A DNA stretch of 55,615 nt from Magnetococcales bacterium. Its GTDB lineage: Bacteria; Pseudomonadota; Magnetococcia; Magnetococcales; Magnetaquicoccaceae. The notes beneath the pieces are model-generated. The model worked only from the letters and a program-made list of their open reading frames with translations. It ran no database searches and had not been told where the DNA came from. Both the position numbers and the translations under genes were made by a program. Numbering within the stretch: position 1 is the stretch's first letter; each line of letters begins with the position of its first letter. Below, piece after piece: positions 44,568-54,700 of the stretch. The stretch is taken from the NCBI GenBank assembly GCA_015231915.1, contig JADGAR010000023.1:1-55615 (forward strand), read 5' to 3'.

Positions 44568-44931
44568 GATTCCTCTCCCCACGCAGGAAGAAATGCGCCA
44601 CCTGGGTGAACAGCCAACTCGCCACCCCGATCCCGGCGCCCCAGACCAGCAGATGCACCCAATCCCCCCGCAAGACGGGGTGCATGCTGGGGAGCATGCT
44701 GGCGAACATGCTCCCCAGCATGGTGGGCACCATGACCTCCAGTGCCCCGAAAAACAACATGAAGACCGGTGAAACCAGAAAGACCGCCACCATTCCCAGC
44801 GCCATGCCCGCCATCATCTCCACGGCCATGGGCCAGCCGACGGGCAGCAGCGACGCCACCCAGGCGGCCAGCGCGCCCGCCGCCGCATTGGAAACCAGGT
44901 CGCCGACGATGAAATAGGGACGTTTTTCCAC
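44560..44931 (-). CDS. Small multi-helix membrane protein of unknown function
   Basis: 123 residues from a GTG at 44931 that lies 16 bp after the kinase stop; an ATG at 44973 would overlap the kinase gene. Three to four hydrophobic segments are visible (GALAAWVASLLPVGW, AVEMMAGMALGMVAVFLVSPVFMLFFGAL, HLLVWGAGIGVASWLF), with a methionine-rich stretch (MVPTMLGSMFASMLPSMHP). No known family. In operon with the kinase upstream and the methyltransferase downstream. Confidence 0.7.
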   Translation of the reverse strand: MEKRPYFIVGDLVSNAAAGALAAWVASLLPVGWPMAVEMMAGMALGMVAVFLVSPVFMLFFGALEVMVPTMLGSMFASMLPSMHPVLRGDWVHLLVWGAGIGVASWLFTQVAHFFLRGERNHG

Positions 44932-44947
44932 GTGTTTTTCAGCCTTT

Positions 44948-46924
44948 CTATTGAATGGAAGCCAGCCAGCCATCCAGTTGCCGCTGGGAATCCGCCACCG
45001 CCTGCCGGAACTGTCGCATCAGCCTGGTCACCGCCTCCAGGGGGAGCAGCCGGGCCTGTTCTTCGATCTCCCGCGCCAAGGCGACCACCAGGTTCATTCC
45101 CAGATGGGTGGCACTACCCGCGAAGCGGTGCGCTGCCAGGGCCATGGCCTCCCGATCCTCGCCCTCCAGGCCCTGCTGCATGAATGTCAGCATCCGGGCG
45201 CTGGAGGCGGGAAATTGTCGGCAGATCCGCTCCACCCGCTCCCGCCCCAGGGAGTGCAGCGCACGGGTCAACACCGCCGTATCCAGCAACTGGCCAGTGT
45301 GGCTTGCCTGATTTTGCGGCCTTTCCCGATCATCGGCAAAGGTTTCTCCGGCCCGTATGCGTTTCATGACCTGACGCAGCCGCTTCAGCTCCATGGGCTT
45401 GGTCATCACGGCATTCGCCCCCGCATTCAGCACGGCGGCGAGGCGTTGGGGCGCGGCGTCGGCGGTCAGCACCAGAATCGGCGTGGTGGCGCGTTGGGGA
45501 TCCTCCATGGCGCGCACCTGTCGGATCACCTCCATGCCATCGATATCGGGCATGCGCAGATCGGTCAGGATCAGATCGAACCGCTCTTGCGCCAATGCCG
45601 CGAAGGCATCGTCGGCATACTCCACGCTCACCACCCGGTGACCGTCCAATGTCAGCATCTGCTCCAGCATGGAGCGGCTCATGGCGTCATCCTCGATCAA
45701 CAGGATGAACGTCCCGGTCTGTCCGGACGGTGTCGGCTCCCGGGGCTGCCTGGCCTCCTCTCCGGGCACGGTGGCCAACTCCAGGGTGAACCGGAAGCGG
45801 CTGCCTTCGTTGGGGTGGCTTTCCACCTGGAGCCTGCCTCCCATTCGCTCCACCAGGGTGCGGCTGAAGGCCAGTCCCAGGCCGATACCCCCCCGTGGGT
45901 CCAACCCGATGGGCGTCTCCTGGTCGAAGGGTGCGGACAGGGTGGCCAGCGCTGCGGCGGGAATCCCCACGCCCGTGTCTTCCACATGAAAGGCGATGCG
46001 CGCCATGCCGTCCCGGCTTCTCTCCAGCCGCGCGTCCAGGGAGATTTCGCCGTCTTCGGTGAAGTGGTTGGCCGTGGTGAGCAGATTCAACAACACCTGC
46101 CGCAGCCGCAACGAATCGGCCAGCACCATGCCGATGCGCTCGTCGCACGTGCAATCGATGCGGTTGCCTTTCCGGCGTGCCTCGTACTGGAAGATCGCCG
46201 TCAGCGTCGCGAGAATGCGGTCAGGGGAGCACGGTTCCGGCTGGATGCGCACTTGGTCGATCCGTGCCAGGGAGAGATCCAGCATCTGGCCGATCAACGC
46301 CAACAGGTGGTGTCCGGCGGCCTGGATCTTGTGCAGCTGTTCGGTCACCTGATCCGGCGTCATGCCTGCCGCCCGTTCTTCCAGGAGCTGGCTCAGGCCG
46401 ATGACGATGTGCAAGGGGGTGCGAATCTCGTGGCTGACATCGTCCAGAAAGGTGGCGTGGGCCTGTTTGGCCGCCTGCGCCCTGGCTTCCGCTGCCTTGC
46501 GTTCCTGGATTTCCCTGCGCAGTTGTTCGTTGAGCGCCAGCAATTCCCGCAGCTGGTCGGCAATCTGCCGTTCGAATGCCTCGCCCGTGGTGGCCAGGTG
46601 CTCGATGAGCGCCATCTGGGTGATCACCCCCAGCAATACGTCATGACGGACCACGGGCAGAATCGTCAGACCATGCTGCTTCAGCAGTTCGAAGGCATGG
46701 CGCACCGTCGCGTCCGGCTCCACAAAGGGTTTGGGGCGCATGCAGTCGATCACCAGGTTATGGTTCCGGTCGAGGATGTCGTCCGCTACCAGCAGGCCAT
46801 GGAACGCTCCGTCCCGCACCACCACCAGGAATCCATGCCGCAGCAGATCCGTCTCCACGGCCTCCACCCCGGCGAAGGCATCGACCGTCGGGCAGTCGCG
46901 GCGGATCAGCGGTTCGATGGTCAT
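44948..46924 (-). CDS. Cytoplasmic hybrid histidine kinase with CBS pair, receiver and HPt
   Basis: 658 residues with no membrane helix. N-terminal CBS pair (about 1-115: GFLVVVRDGAFHGLLVADDIL, GLTILPVVRHDVLLGVITQ), a coiled coil, HisKA with His165 in SHEIRTPLH, HATPase (NLLTTANHFTEDG, DTGVGIP, GGIGLGLAFS), a receiver (LLIEDDAMSRS, LILTDLRMPDIDG, MTKP) and a C-terminal HPt domain (ALAAHRFAGSATHLG). CBS pairs bind adenosyl ligands, so the kinase may sense nucleotide or energy state. The HPt would pass phosphate to a regulator not seen here. Six bases after the 118-residue gene. Confidence 0.93.
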   Translation of the reverse strand: MTIEPLIRRDCPTVDAFAGVEAVETDLLRHGFLVVVRDGAFHGLLVADDILDRNHNLVIDCMRPKPFVEPDATVRHAFELLKQHGLTILPVVRHDVLLGVITQMALIEHLATTGEAFERQIADQLRELLALNEQLRREIQERKAAEARAQAAKQAHATFLDDVSHEIRTPLHIVIGLSQLLEERAAGMTPDQVTEQLHKIQAAGHHLLALIGQMLDLSLARIDQVRIQPEPCSPDRILATLTAIFQYEARRKGNRIDCTCDERIGMVLADSLRLRQVLLNLLTTANHFTEDGEISLDARLERSRDGMARIAFHVEDTGVGIPAAALATLSAPFDQETPIGLDPRGGIGLGLAFSRTLVERMGGRLQVESHPNEGSRFRFTLELATVPGEEARQPREPTPSGQTGTFILLIEDDAMSRSMLEQMLTLDGHRVVSVEYADDAFAALAQERFDLILTDLRMPDIDGMEVIRQVRAMEDPQRATTPILVLTADAAPQRLAAVLNAGANAVMTKPMELKRLRQVMKRIRAGETFADDRERPQNQASHTGQLLDTAVLTRALHSLGRERVERICRQFPASSARMLTFMQQGLEGEDREAMALAAHRFAGSATHLGMNLVVALAREIEEQARLLPLEAVTRLMRQFRQAVADSQRQLDGWLASIQ

Positions 46925-46929
46925 CCGCG

Positions 46930-47286
46930 TTACTCCAGGCTGCCCTCGATGCGATCATATTGAATCTTGACATGAAACTGGATTCTGATAGTCTCGCCAT
47001 GAGAGACGAATGGAAACACTTTTTCTTTGAGAATATCGAGAATTTTTTGCAAGGGAAATCGCTTGATGAGTTGTTTACTGACGAGGATGGCTTCCACGAC
47101 TTCGTGTTCCACCTCCACCAGATCGAAGCCGTCCGGGGCCATCAGGCCCATGCATTTGCTCAGGCCGATCATCCCCACCGGACATTTCCTGGCCAAAACC
47201 AGGATGTCCCGGAAGGGGGGCAGGGAGATCGTTTCGAACTCCATGGAAACCGTGTAACCGCGACCATCCTTGTTGCCGACCGTCAT
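46930..47286 (-). CDS. Unrecognised 118-residue protein upstream of the CBS-kinase
   Basis: The ATG at 47286 has a strong GGAGGATGACAC ahead of it. Mixed alpha/beta sequence (MEFETISLPPFRDILVLARKC, FDLVEVEHEVVEAILVSKQLI, LDILKEKVFPFVSHGETIRI), no signal peptide or membrane helix. A tight gap to the kinase suggests it acts with it, perhaps as a ligand-binding or regulatory partner. That is inference; I do not recognise the family. Confidence 0.7.
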   Translation of the reverse strand: MTVGNKDGRGYTVSMEFETISLPPFRDILVLARKCPVGMIGLSKCMGLMAPDGFDLVEVEHEVVEAILVSKQLIKRFPLQKILDILKEKVFPFVSHGETIRIQFHVKIQYDRIEGSLE

Positions 47287-48172
47287 GTGTCATCCTCCTG
47301 AATATGCGTGGGTAGTGCTCGTATTGGCCCTGGCCATGCCGCCGGCCCTGGGGGCGGAGCGGTTGTCGTCGTCGCTGTTGTTCCGGCAGGCCCCGGAACG
47401 GGACACGTCTGGCCGCAGCGACAAAATGGCGCGCGCCATGGACCGGCATGCGCGGCACAAACCGATGGCGTGGCAGGCGGACCTGCACGTGGTCACGGGT
47501 CTGGCCATGCCGGAGAAGTTGCGCGTCGCGCAGGATCTCGTCAATCGCCGGATCACTTACCGGGACGACCCGGAGAACATCTGGCTCTCCCCTCAGGAAG
47601 CCTATCGCGACGGCGGGGATTGCGAGGATTATGCCCTGGCCAAACTGCTTTTGTTGCGCGAGGCGGGATTCCCGGAAAGCGAGTTGCGGATCGTCACCCT
47701 GGCCCCGGATGACCGGCATGCAGTCTATCATGTAATCCTGGTTGCCCGATGGCAAGGTCAAATGTTTGTGCTCGACTCCCCCGGTCGGACGCCCCAGGGG
47801 GGGATGGTGCGGCTCGACGGATACAAGGATGCCGGTCGGAACGTGGTCTGGTCGGCCTGGAGCGCAGGGGCCGTCAATCTGCCGGGGGGCGGTGCGGGGC
47901 AACCGGTTGCCGAGGGGCGTTTCGTGCCGTATGGACCCTTGCGCATGCCCTCGTACCGGGACTATCCGGCCAGGGAGAAGCTGCCCCGCATCGCCGCCAA
48001 CCTGCTGGTGATCCGCCCCTGGGAGCCGAAGCTCACCCCGGAGGAGATCGAGCGGTTGCGGCTCCTGCGGGAATATTTCGCCACGCCCACCCCGGAAAAC
48101 GCCGGACGGCTCACCCCCTACGAGCGCGCCAAGATGGACGAACTGATGGCCATGCGGCGCCGGGGGTATTGA
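47285..48172 (+). CDS. Transglutaminase-like cysteine peptidase (BTLCP family)
   Basis: About 295 residues. The ATG at 47285 shares CATG with the divergent start at 47286; a GTG at 47315 is an alternative. A hydrophobic export segment (WVVLVLALAMPPALG) leads to the BTLCP core: VNRRITYRDDPENIW, catalytic Cys in GGDCEDYALAKLLLL, the His in YHVILVAR and the Asp in VLDSPG. LapG is the best-known member, a periplasmic protease that frees large adhesins under c-di-GMP control. No LapD or adhesin gene is adjacent, so the substrate is unknown. Confidence 0.85.
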   Translation: MCHPPEYAWVVLVLALAMPPALGAERLSSSLLFRQAPERDTSGRSDKMARAMDRHARHKPMAWQADLHVVTGLAMPEKLRVAQDLVNRRITYRDDPENIWLSPQEAYRDGGDCEDYALAKLLLLREAGFPESELRIVTLAPDDRHAVYHVILVARWQGQMFVLDSPGRTPQGGMVRLDGYKDAGRNVVWSAWSAGAVNLPGGGAGQPVAEGRFVPYGPLRMPSYRDYPAREKLPRIAANLLVIRPWEPKLTPEEIERLRLLREYFATPTPENAGRLTPYERAKMDELMAMRRRGY

Positions 48173-48314
48173 CGAATCGCTTGTAAAATTCTATCGATTG
48201 ATGAGGCAAGGCGTATTTTGCAGGAAGAAGTGCTGCCGGTATTCGATGAACTGGGCAATGCGGCGTTGAGCGCCCGACTCCGCGCAAGTCTTGCGGCATT
48301 GGTGAAACAAACGG

Positions 48315-48343
48315 AAAACGCGGATGGCTCCCCTCCAGCCGCG
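48315..48343 (-). terminator. Candidate terminator after the glycosyltransferase operon
   Basis: On the minus strand CGCGGCTGG, a seven-base loop, then CCATCCGCG (one mismatch) is followed by TTTT. It lies 18 bases after the stop of the 42-residue gene. The remainder of 48173-48360 shows no start-bearing ORF I can support. Confidence 0.45.
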
Positions 48344-48360
48344 TCTTCGGGGGAGGGCGT

Positions 48361-48489
48361 TTACAGGTAGCGCAGCAAAGCGCGGCGTTCCTCGACGGCG
48401 AGATCTTCCTCGAAATGGCGGATCATCTCCATCAGTGTCCGGTTTTGCGCTTCCAGGGAAGCGATGAATTCCTGGGCCTGTTCGGTCAT
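48361..48489 (-). CDS. Small 42-residue acidic helical protein
   Basis: The ATG at 48489 has AAGGGG at seven bases' spacing. The product starts MTEQAQEFIASLEAQ and ends VEERRALLRYL; it is acidic and predicted helical throughout. It lies 53 bp after the stop of the giant TPR-glycosyltransferase gene on the same strand and before a candidate terminator. Support is the ribosome site and position only; no family is known. Confidence 0.5.
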   Translation of the reverse strand: MTEQAQEFIASLEAQNRTLMEMIRHFEEDLAVEERRALLRYL

Positions 48490-48542
48490 GGTCGTACCCC
48501 TTTGTCGATGTCAAAATGTGAATGTTGCATAGTGACAGGCAA

Positions 48543-51500
48543 TTATCGGACCATAAGCGACAATTCTTCCCGCATCCGCTGCGCCAGCGCGCCCCAATCC
48601 CCCGGTTGCGCCTGCCGGAACAGACGCGCCACACCCGGATACCAGGGGGAGTCCTCCCGGTCGGTCAGCCAACGCCAGTCGGGCGCCCAGGCCGGCAGCA
48701 AAATCCAGCACGCCTTGCCCAGGGAGCAGGCCAGATGGGCTACGGCGGAATCCACCGCGATCACCAGATCCAATTCCATGATCAACGCGGCGGTGGCGGC
48801 GAAATCCGTCAACGCTTGCGGCATGGCCAGCAGCGGTTGCCCTGCGGGAGGGGATGATGCCTCCTCCTCCCCGCGCCCCTTTTGCAGGCTGACGTACACC
48901 ACCCCGGAGATCTCCCACAGGGGGGCCAGGACCGCGAGACCCGGCAGGGAACGGTTGCCATCGTTGCAATGGTTGGGGTTGCCCTTCCAGGCCAGACCCA
49001 CCCGGAAGCCGGCGGGCAGCGCCGGGCCGGCCCGGCGCGCCGGCGCCTGCAGCCGCCACGCGGGAAGGTTCTCCAATGCGATTCCCAGCCGATGGGGAAG
49101 GGAGAGCAACAGGATCCAACGGTCGTGGGCCGGATACGCCTCCCCATCGGGAATCACCCGGTCGGCCAGGCCGGCGAACAGGGTGACCAGACCGGGATGG
49201 CAGACCAGGGTGACGCAACCAACCCCCTTGTGCCGCAACAAGGGTAAAAACCGGACGAACTGAATCTGATCCCCGCACCCCTGCTCCGGCAGGACCAGCA
49301 GGGATCCCCCGGCGAGATCCTCGCCCCGCCACTCCGGAAAGGCGCTCGGGGTGGCCCGGAGGGGGGGGCGCAGTTCGTACAGGGGCCACGCCTCCGGAAA
49401 ACGCCCCAGCGTCAACAGGAGTTGCCCCAGGTTCCACAAGGCATCCACGTAATCGGGACGGATGCGCAGGGCCTCCCGGAACATCTCGCCGGCCTCGGCG
49501 TACCGGCGGCGTGCCAGAAACAGGCTCCCCAGATTGTTCCAGGCGGCGACGCACCCCGGATTGCGGGCCACAAGCCCCCGGAACAGCGTCTCGGCCTCGC
49601 TGTCACGCGCGCTGTTTTTCAAAAGCACTCCCAGATTGAGGGCACAATCCTCCCGCTCCGGGGCCAGCCTGATCGCCTGGCGCAACAGGGGTTCGGCCTC
49701 CTCGTGACGGTTCATGCCGGCCAGAAAATTGCCTGCATTGTTGAGAAGATCCACATCCTCCGGGGCAAGCGCCAGGGCGCGGCGCCACAACCGTTCGGCC
49801 TCTTCCGGGCGGTTTTCCGCCTGCATCAGGGCGGCGAGATTGCACATCCCTTCCACCATCTCCGGGGCCAGGCGCAAAGCCAGGCGATAGGCCGCCTCGG
49901 CCTCGGCGCGTCGATTGGCCTCGTGCAGGTCCAGGGCGTGGTTGTAGAGATCATAGGCATGCCGGGGGGTGACCAGCCCGGCCAGTTCCCGGGCCGCAGC
50001 CTCCACCACCGGTTGCCACTCCCCGCGCTGCTCCTGGCGCAAAAGACGCACCACGCCCGGATACCAGGGGGAGTCCTCCCGGTCGTGCAGCCAGCGCCAG
50101 TCGGTGTCGTGGGCCGGCAGCAACACCCGGCAGGGGATCCCCAGGGCGCCTGCCAGATGGGCGACGGCAGAGTCCACGGTGATCACCAGATCCAGCCGGG
50201 AGGCCAGGGCCGCCGTCTCCCCGAAATCCGACAACGCCTCCGTCCATTGCAGCAAGGGTTGCGCGACCGGGGGGTGCCGTGCCTCCTCCTCGCCGTTGCC
50301 CTTCTGCAAGGAGACGAAGACCACCCCTGCCACCCGCCACAGGGGGGCCAGGGTCTCCAGGCCGGGCAGGGAGCGGTGGGCGTCGTTCTTGTGGCGCGGA
50401 TTGCCCTTCCAGACCAGCCCGACCCGGAACCCCTGCTCCGGCAGGCGCGCTTCCCAGGCCGACGCCCGCCCCGGAGGGGGAAAAAGATAGGGAATGGGGG
50501 CGGGCAAGGTCGCCAGGGTCACCCCCAGACGATGGGGCAGCGAGCCGGAAAACACCCAATAATCGTGCCGGGGAAAGGGCATGCCCTCCTCCCTGGGCAG
50601 CAGCCGATCCGCGTCCGCGAGGGTGGCCAGCACAGGCATCAACTCCGCAGCGCAGACCAGCGTGAGCCTGCCGGCGCCCGCCTTTTTGAGCGAATCAAGA
50701 AAGCGGGCCATCTGAATCTGATCCCCGCACCCCTGCTCCCCCACGACCAACAGGGATTTTGCAGCGATCTCCTCGCCCTGCCACATGGGATAACCCGGCT
50801 GGATGGGAATGGCAGCCGGGTCGGGCTTGCGCGGATGGTAACGGATCTCGTAAAGGGGCCACCCTGCCGCGTAACGGCCCTGGGCCAGCAGGAGCAGGGC
50901 GAGGTTCCAGATCACCCGGCAGGAGTCCGGGGCCAGTTGCAAAGCGCGCCGATAGGCGGCCTCGGCCTCCGGGAACCGTTTGGTCTCCTTGAGCAGGATG
51001 CCCAGATTGTACCAGGTCTCCTCGTCTTCCTCGATGGCCAGCGCCTGGCGGTAGAGGGTTTCGGCCTGTGCCGTGCGGTGATCTCCGGCCAGCAGCACCC
51101 CCAGATTGGTCATGGCGCACACATGGCGCGGGGCCAGGCGCAGGGTCATGCGAAAGGCGGCCTCGGCCTCGGCGGGCCGTTTGTCCGCCGTCAGGAGATT
51201 GGCCAGGTTGTAGTGGTTGTCCGCGCCGTTCGGCAGCAGGGCGATGGCCCGGCGATAGGCGGCCTCGGCTTCCGCGAACGCCCCGCGCTCCTTCAGGACC
51301 ACCCCCAGGTTGTTCCATGCCAGGGCATGGCCCGGATCGAGCCGCACCACCTGTTGCAAAAACGGCTCGGCCTCCTGGCGGCGGTGGCGCATGAGCAGCA
51401 GCATGGCCAGGTTGTAACAGCCGTCCCGGTAGTCCGGTCGCTGGCGCACGGCCTCGCGCAAGGCGGCTTCGGCCTCGTCGAGGCGGCGCAATTCCATGAG

Positions 51501-51743
51501 CAGGATCCCCATGTTGTTGTAACCCTCGGCAAACGCCGGGGCCACCGTCACGGCGCGTTGCCAGCAATGCAGGGCCGCTTGCGGATCGTTCAGGCCCATG
51601 TGGCAGGCCGCCGCCAGATTCAACAGCAGGGGATCCTCCCGCCCCTGCGCCAGTTCGCGTTCGGCCACAGCCAGGGCCTCGGCCAGCTGTCCCGCGCCAT
51701 AGAGTTTTGCCACCCGCGCTCCGGAGGATCGATTCACCCGCAT
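48543..51743 (-). CDS. Giant protein with two TPR-glycosyltransferase (GT9-like) units, copy 2
   Basis: 1066 residues from an ATG at 51743 that overlaps the upstream stop by 10 bp; a GTG at 51737 is also possible. Layout: TPR block (about 1-300), GT-B C-terminal-type domain (about 320-560: VGEQGCGDQIQ, FRVGLVWKGNPRHKNDAHRSLPG, DLVITVDSAVAHLAGALG), a second TPR block (about 570-770), a second GT domain (about 790-1060: LPEQGCGDQIQF, VGLAWKGNPNH, DLVIAVDSAVAHLA). The GT parts resemble ADP-heptose:LPS heptosyltransferases (GT9). Acceptor and sugar are unknown. In operon with its paralogue upstream. Confidence 0.88.
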   Translation of the reverse strand: MRVNRSSGARVAKLYGAGQLAEALAVAERELAQGREDPLLLNLAAACHMGLNDPQAALHCWQRAVTVAPAFAEGYNNMGILLMELRRLDEAEAALREAVRQRPDYRDGCYNLAMLLLMRHRRQEAEPFLQQVVRLDPGHALAWNNLGVVLKERGAFAEAEAAYRRAIALLPNGADNHYNLANLLTADKRPAEAEAAFRMTLRLAPRHVCAMTNLGVLLAGDHRTAQAETLYRQALAIEEDEETWYNLGILLKETKRFPEAEAAYRRALQLAPDSCRVIWNLALLLLAQGRYAAGWPLYEIRYHPRKPDPAAIPIQPGYPMWQGEEIAAKSLLVVGEQGCGDQIQMARFLDSLKKAGAGRLTLVCAAELMPVLATLADADRLLPREEGMPFPRHDYWVFSGSLPHRLGVTLATLPAPIPYLFPPPGRASAWEARLPEQGFRVGLVWKGNPRHKNDAHRSLPGLETLAPLWRVAGVVFVSLQKGNGEEEARHPPVAQPLLQWTEALSDFGETAALASRLDLVITVDSAVAHLAGALGIPCRVLLPAHDTDWRWLHDREDSPWYPGVVRLLRQEQRGEWQPVVEAAARELAGLVTPRHAYDLYNHALDLHEANRRAEAEAAYRLALRLAPEMVEGMCNLAALMQAENRPEEAERLWRRALALAPEDVDLLNNAGNFLAGMNRHEEAEPLLRQAIRLAPEREDCALNLGVLLKNSARDSEAETLFRGLVARNPGCVAAWNNLGSLFLARRRYAEAGEMFREALRIRPDYVDALWNLGQLLLTLGRFPEAWPLYELRPPLRATPSAFPEWRGEDLAGGSLLVLPEQGCGDQIQFVRFLPLLRHKGVGCVTLVCHPGLVTLFAGLADRVIPDGEAYPAHDRWILLLSLPHRLGIALENLPAWRLQAPARRAGPALPAGFRVGLAWKGNPNHCNDGNRSLPGLAVLAPLWEISGVVYVSLQKGRGEEEASSPPAGQPLLAMPQALTDFAATAALIMELDLVIAVDSAVAHLACSLGKACWILLPAWAPDWRWLTDREDSPWYPGVARLFRQAQPGDWGALAQRMREELSLMVR

Positions 51744-54700
51744 TTTTTCGCCAACGCCTCCGCCACCCGTGCCACCACGCTGTTCCAATCCCCCGGTTGT
51801 GGCTGGCGAAACAGCCGCACCCCGTCGGGATACCAGGGTGAATCCTCCCGCTCCCGCATCCAGATGGGATTGGCATGGCGGGCCGGCAGCATCACCCAGC
51901 ACGGTTTGCCCAGTGCCCCCGCCAGATGGGCCAGCGCGGAATCGACGGTGATCAGCAGGTCCATGCCGGTCAGGATGGCCGCCGTGTCGGCAAAATCCCG
52001 GATTTCCCCCCCCGGAAGGGCCAGGAGTCTCCCGGAGGGCAGCCCTGCCGTCCCCTCCTTGTGCAAATCGACGAACACCGCGCCTTGCACCCGCCACAGC
52101 GGTGCCAGCAACTCCGGATCGGGCAGGGAACGGTGCGCATCGAGGGGGTTTTCCGGGTTGCCTCGCCAGACCAGACCCACCCGCAACCCCACCGGCAGGC
52201 GGGAGAGCCGATCCCCCCAAATGGAGAGACGTTCCGGCGGTGCCCGCAAATAGGGGATGCCAGTCGGGGTCGTGGCGAAACGCTGCGGCAGAGAGAGCAA
52301 AAAAACCCAGTAGTCGTGATCGGGATACCTGACATCCACCTCCACGACCCGCTCCACCCCCTCCAGGCCGGAAAACAGCGCCATCAGGGGGGGCAGGCAG
52401 GCCACGGTGACCCGCGCGGCCCCCAGCCCGGACAGCAGGGGGAGATAACGGCAGAACTGAATCTGATCGCCAAACCCCTGTTCCGGCAGGACCAGCAGGG
52501 ATTTGCCCGCCAGATCCTCCCCGCGCCACTGGGGAAACGACGCCTCGATGGGGATGGTCCGCATCGACTGGCGCAAGGAGCAACCGGGATGCATGCGCGC
52601 CTCGTAGAGGGGCCATGCCTGCTCCAACCGCCCCAGGGCGAGGTTGAGCAGCGCCAGGTTCCAGCGGGTATCGGCGCAATCGGGCCGGAGACGCAGCACC
52701 TCGCGGAAGGCCGCCTCGGCCTCGACGGGCCGATCCGATTCCCGCAGCAGATTGGCCAGATTCTGCCAGCCTTCCGTGTAGTCGGGCCGCAAACCCACCG
52801 CCTGCCGATAGGCCGCTTCGGCTGCGTGCCAGCGCCGCCCCTTTTCCAACAGGACGCCCATGTTGAAATGCAATTCGGCCCGTGCCGGTTCCAGCAGCAA
52901 GGCCGCCTGGTAGCACCTTGCCGCCTCTTCGTCCAGGTCACGCCCGGTCAGGCAGACCGCCAGGTTGGTCATGGCCTCCACCAGGTCCGGCTGCATGCCC
53001 AGAGCCTTGCGGAAACACCCCTCGGCCTGCTCTGGTCTTCCCAGCCGCATCAACGCCACCCCACGCAGGTTGTGCGTCACGGCGTCCTCCACCGCCGCGA
53101 GGCACTCTGCGGCCTGATCCCAGCTTTCCCTGGCCAGCAGACTCCGTCCCAACTCGCGCCAGGCCGGCACGAACCCCGCATCCGTCGCCACGGCCAAGCG
53201 CAAGGCGTTCTCGGCCTCCCCGACCCGGCCCAGCCCCCGCAGGATCACGCCCAGGTTGTGGTGATGGCGCGCCTCTTCCGGCGCGAGTACCACCAGTCGG
53301 CGCGCCACCTCCTCGGCGGCCAGCGCACGCCCCGCCTCAAGCAGGGCCGCCTCCTGTTCGAACAGCCGCTCCAGCACCGCCTGCCGCAAAGCCGCCACGG
53401 CCTGATGCACCACGTCGCCCCACTCCCCAGGCCGGCTTTGGCGAAACAGACGCATCGTCTCCGGATACCACGGCGAATCCTCCCGGTCGCGCAGCCAGCG
53501 CCAGTCCGTGCCCCGTGCGGCCAGCAGCAACCAGCAGGGCACCCCCAACCCGCCAGCCAGATGCGCCACCGCCGAATCCACGCTGATCACCAGATCCAGA
53601 TGCGCCACGATGGCCCCGGTGTCGGCGAAATCCCGCACCGCCTCGCCCGGTCGCCACAACGGCAGTTCCGGGGGAAGCTGCGCGGCCTCTTCCTCACCGG
53701 CTCCTTTCTGCAGGGCAACGAATGTCACCTCGGGGACCCCCCACAGCGGGGCCAGCACAGACAGCCCCGGCAGGGAACGCCAGCCGTCGTGCGGGTTGTG
53801 CGGATTCCCCTTCCAGGCCAGACCCACCCGCAAGCCGTGGCCATGCCCCGGCAGGCGCTGCTCCCAGAACGTCAAACGCTCCCTGGGAACCCGCAAACAG
53901 GGCAGATCCGCCGGAATCGTCGCAAGCGTGGTCGCGCAGCGCATCGGCAGCGACATCTGGAACACCCAGAAATCGTGCCTCGGATAGCCCGTTGCCTCCA
54001 CGTCCCGGGTCGCAAGCAGACGGTCCACCCCGTCCAGCCCGGCGAACAGCGTCAGCAGGGGGGGGTCGCAAATCAGGGTGATCCATCCCGCCCCCCGCGC
54101 CTTCAACAGGGGGAGATAACGGCAAAACTGCATCTGATCCCCGTACCCCTGTTCCGGCACGACCAGCAGGGAGCGCCCCGTCAGATCCTCCCCGAGCCAC
54201 TGGGGAAAAGGCACATCCGGCGGGATGCAGCGCATGCTTTCGCGATGGCTGTTGTTGTGGTGCAGGCGGGCCTCGTGCAGCGGCCATCCCTCGGCGTACC
54301 GCCCCAGGGAGAGCAGGAGCACGGCAAGATTCCTGGCCGCGTCGGCAAAATCGACCTGCAGGCGCAACGCCTCCCGGTAGGCCGCTTCCGCTGCGTGGGT
54401 ATTTCCCTGCTCCAGCAACAAGGTGCCGAGGTTGTTGCATGCCCCGGCATGACCGGGTTGCAACGCCAGGGCGCGTCGATAGGCCGATTCGGCCTCGCCG
54501 GGTCGTGCCAGTTCCCGCAGCAGGTTGCCCAGGTTGTACCAGGTTTCGGCATGCTCCGGATGGCGCTGCGTCACCGCGCGCCAGACCGCTTCGGCCTCGC
54601 CCGGTGCGCCTCGTGCCCGCAACAGGACCCCCAGGTTGTTGCCCGCCCCAGGGTGATGGCAACCGCAATGCACGGCCTGGCGATAGGCCGCCTCGGCCTC

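Noticed and set aside
48173-48363. Plus-strand open stretch in frame after the peptidase stop (RILQEEVLPVFDELGNAAL)
   Set aside because: It looks protein-like but has no start codon or ribosome site; kept only as unassigned intergenic sequence.
48191-48634. 147-codon minus-strand frame spanning the end of the glycosyltransferase gene
   Set aside because: It reads Arg-rich through two better-supported frames (the GT C-terminus and the 42-residue ORF).
51744-52916. N-terminal extension of the 48543-51743 glycosyltransferase gene up to 52916
   Set aside because: The extra 391 codons are out of frame with the TPR-GT gene 51734-55114 occupying the same DNA and read as Gly/Arg-rich shadow sequence.
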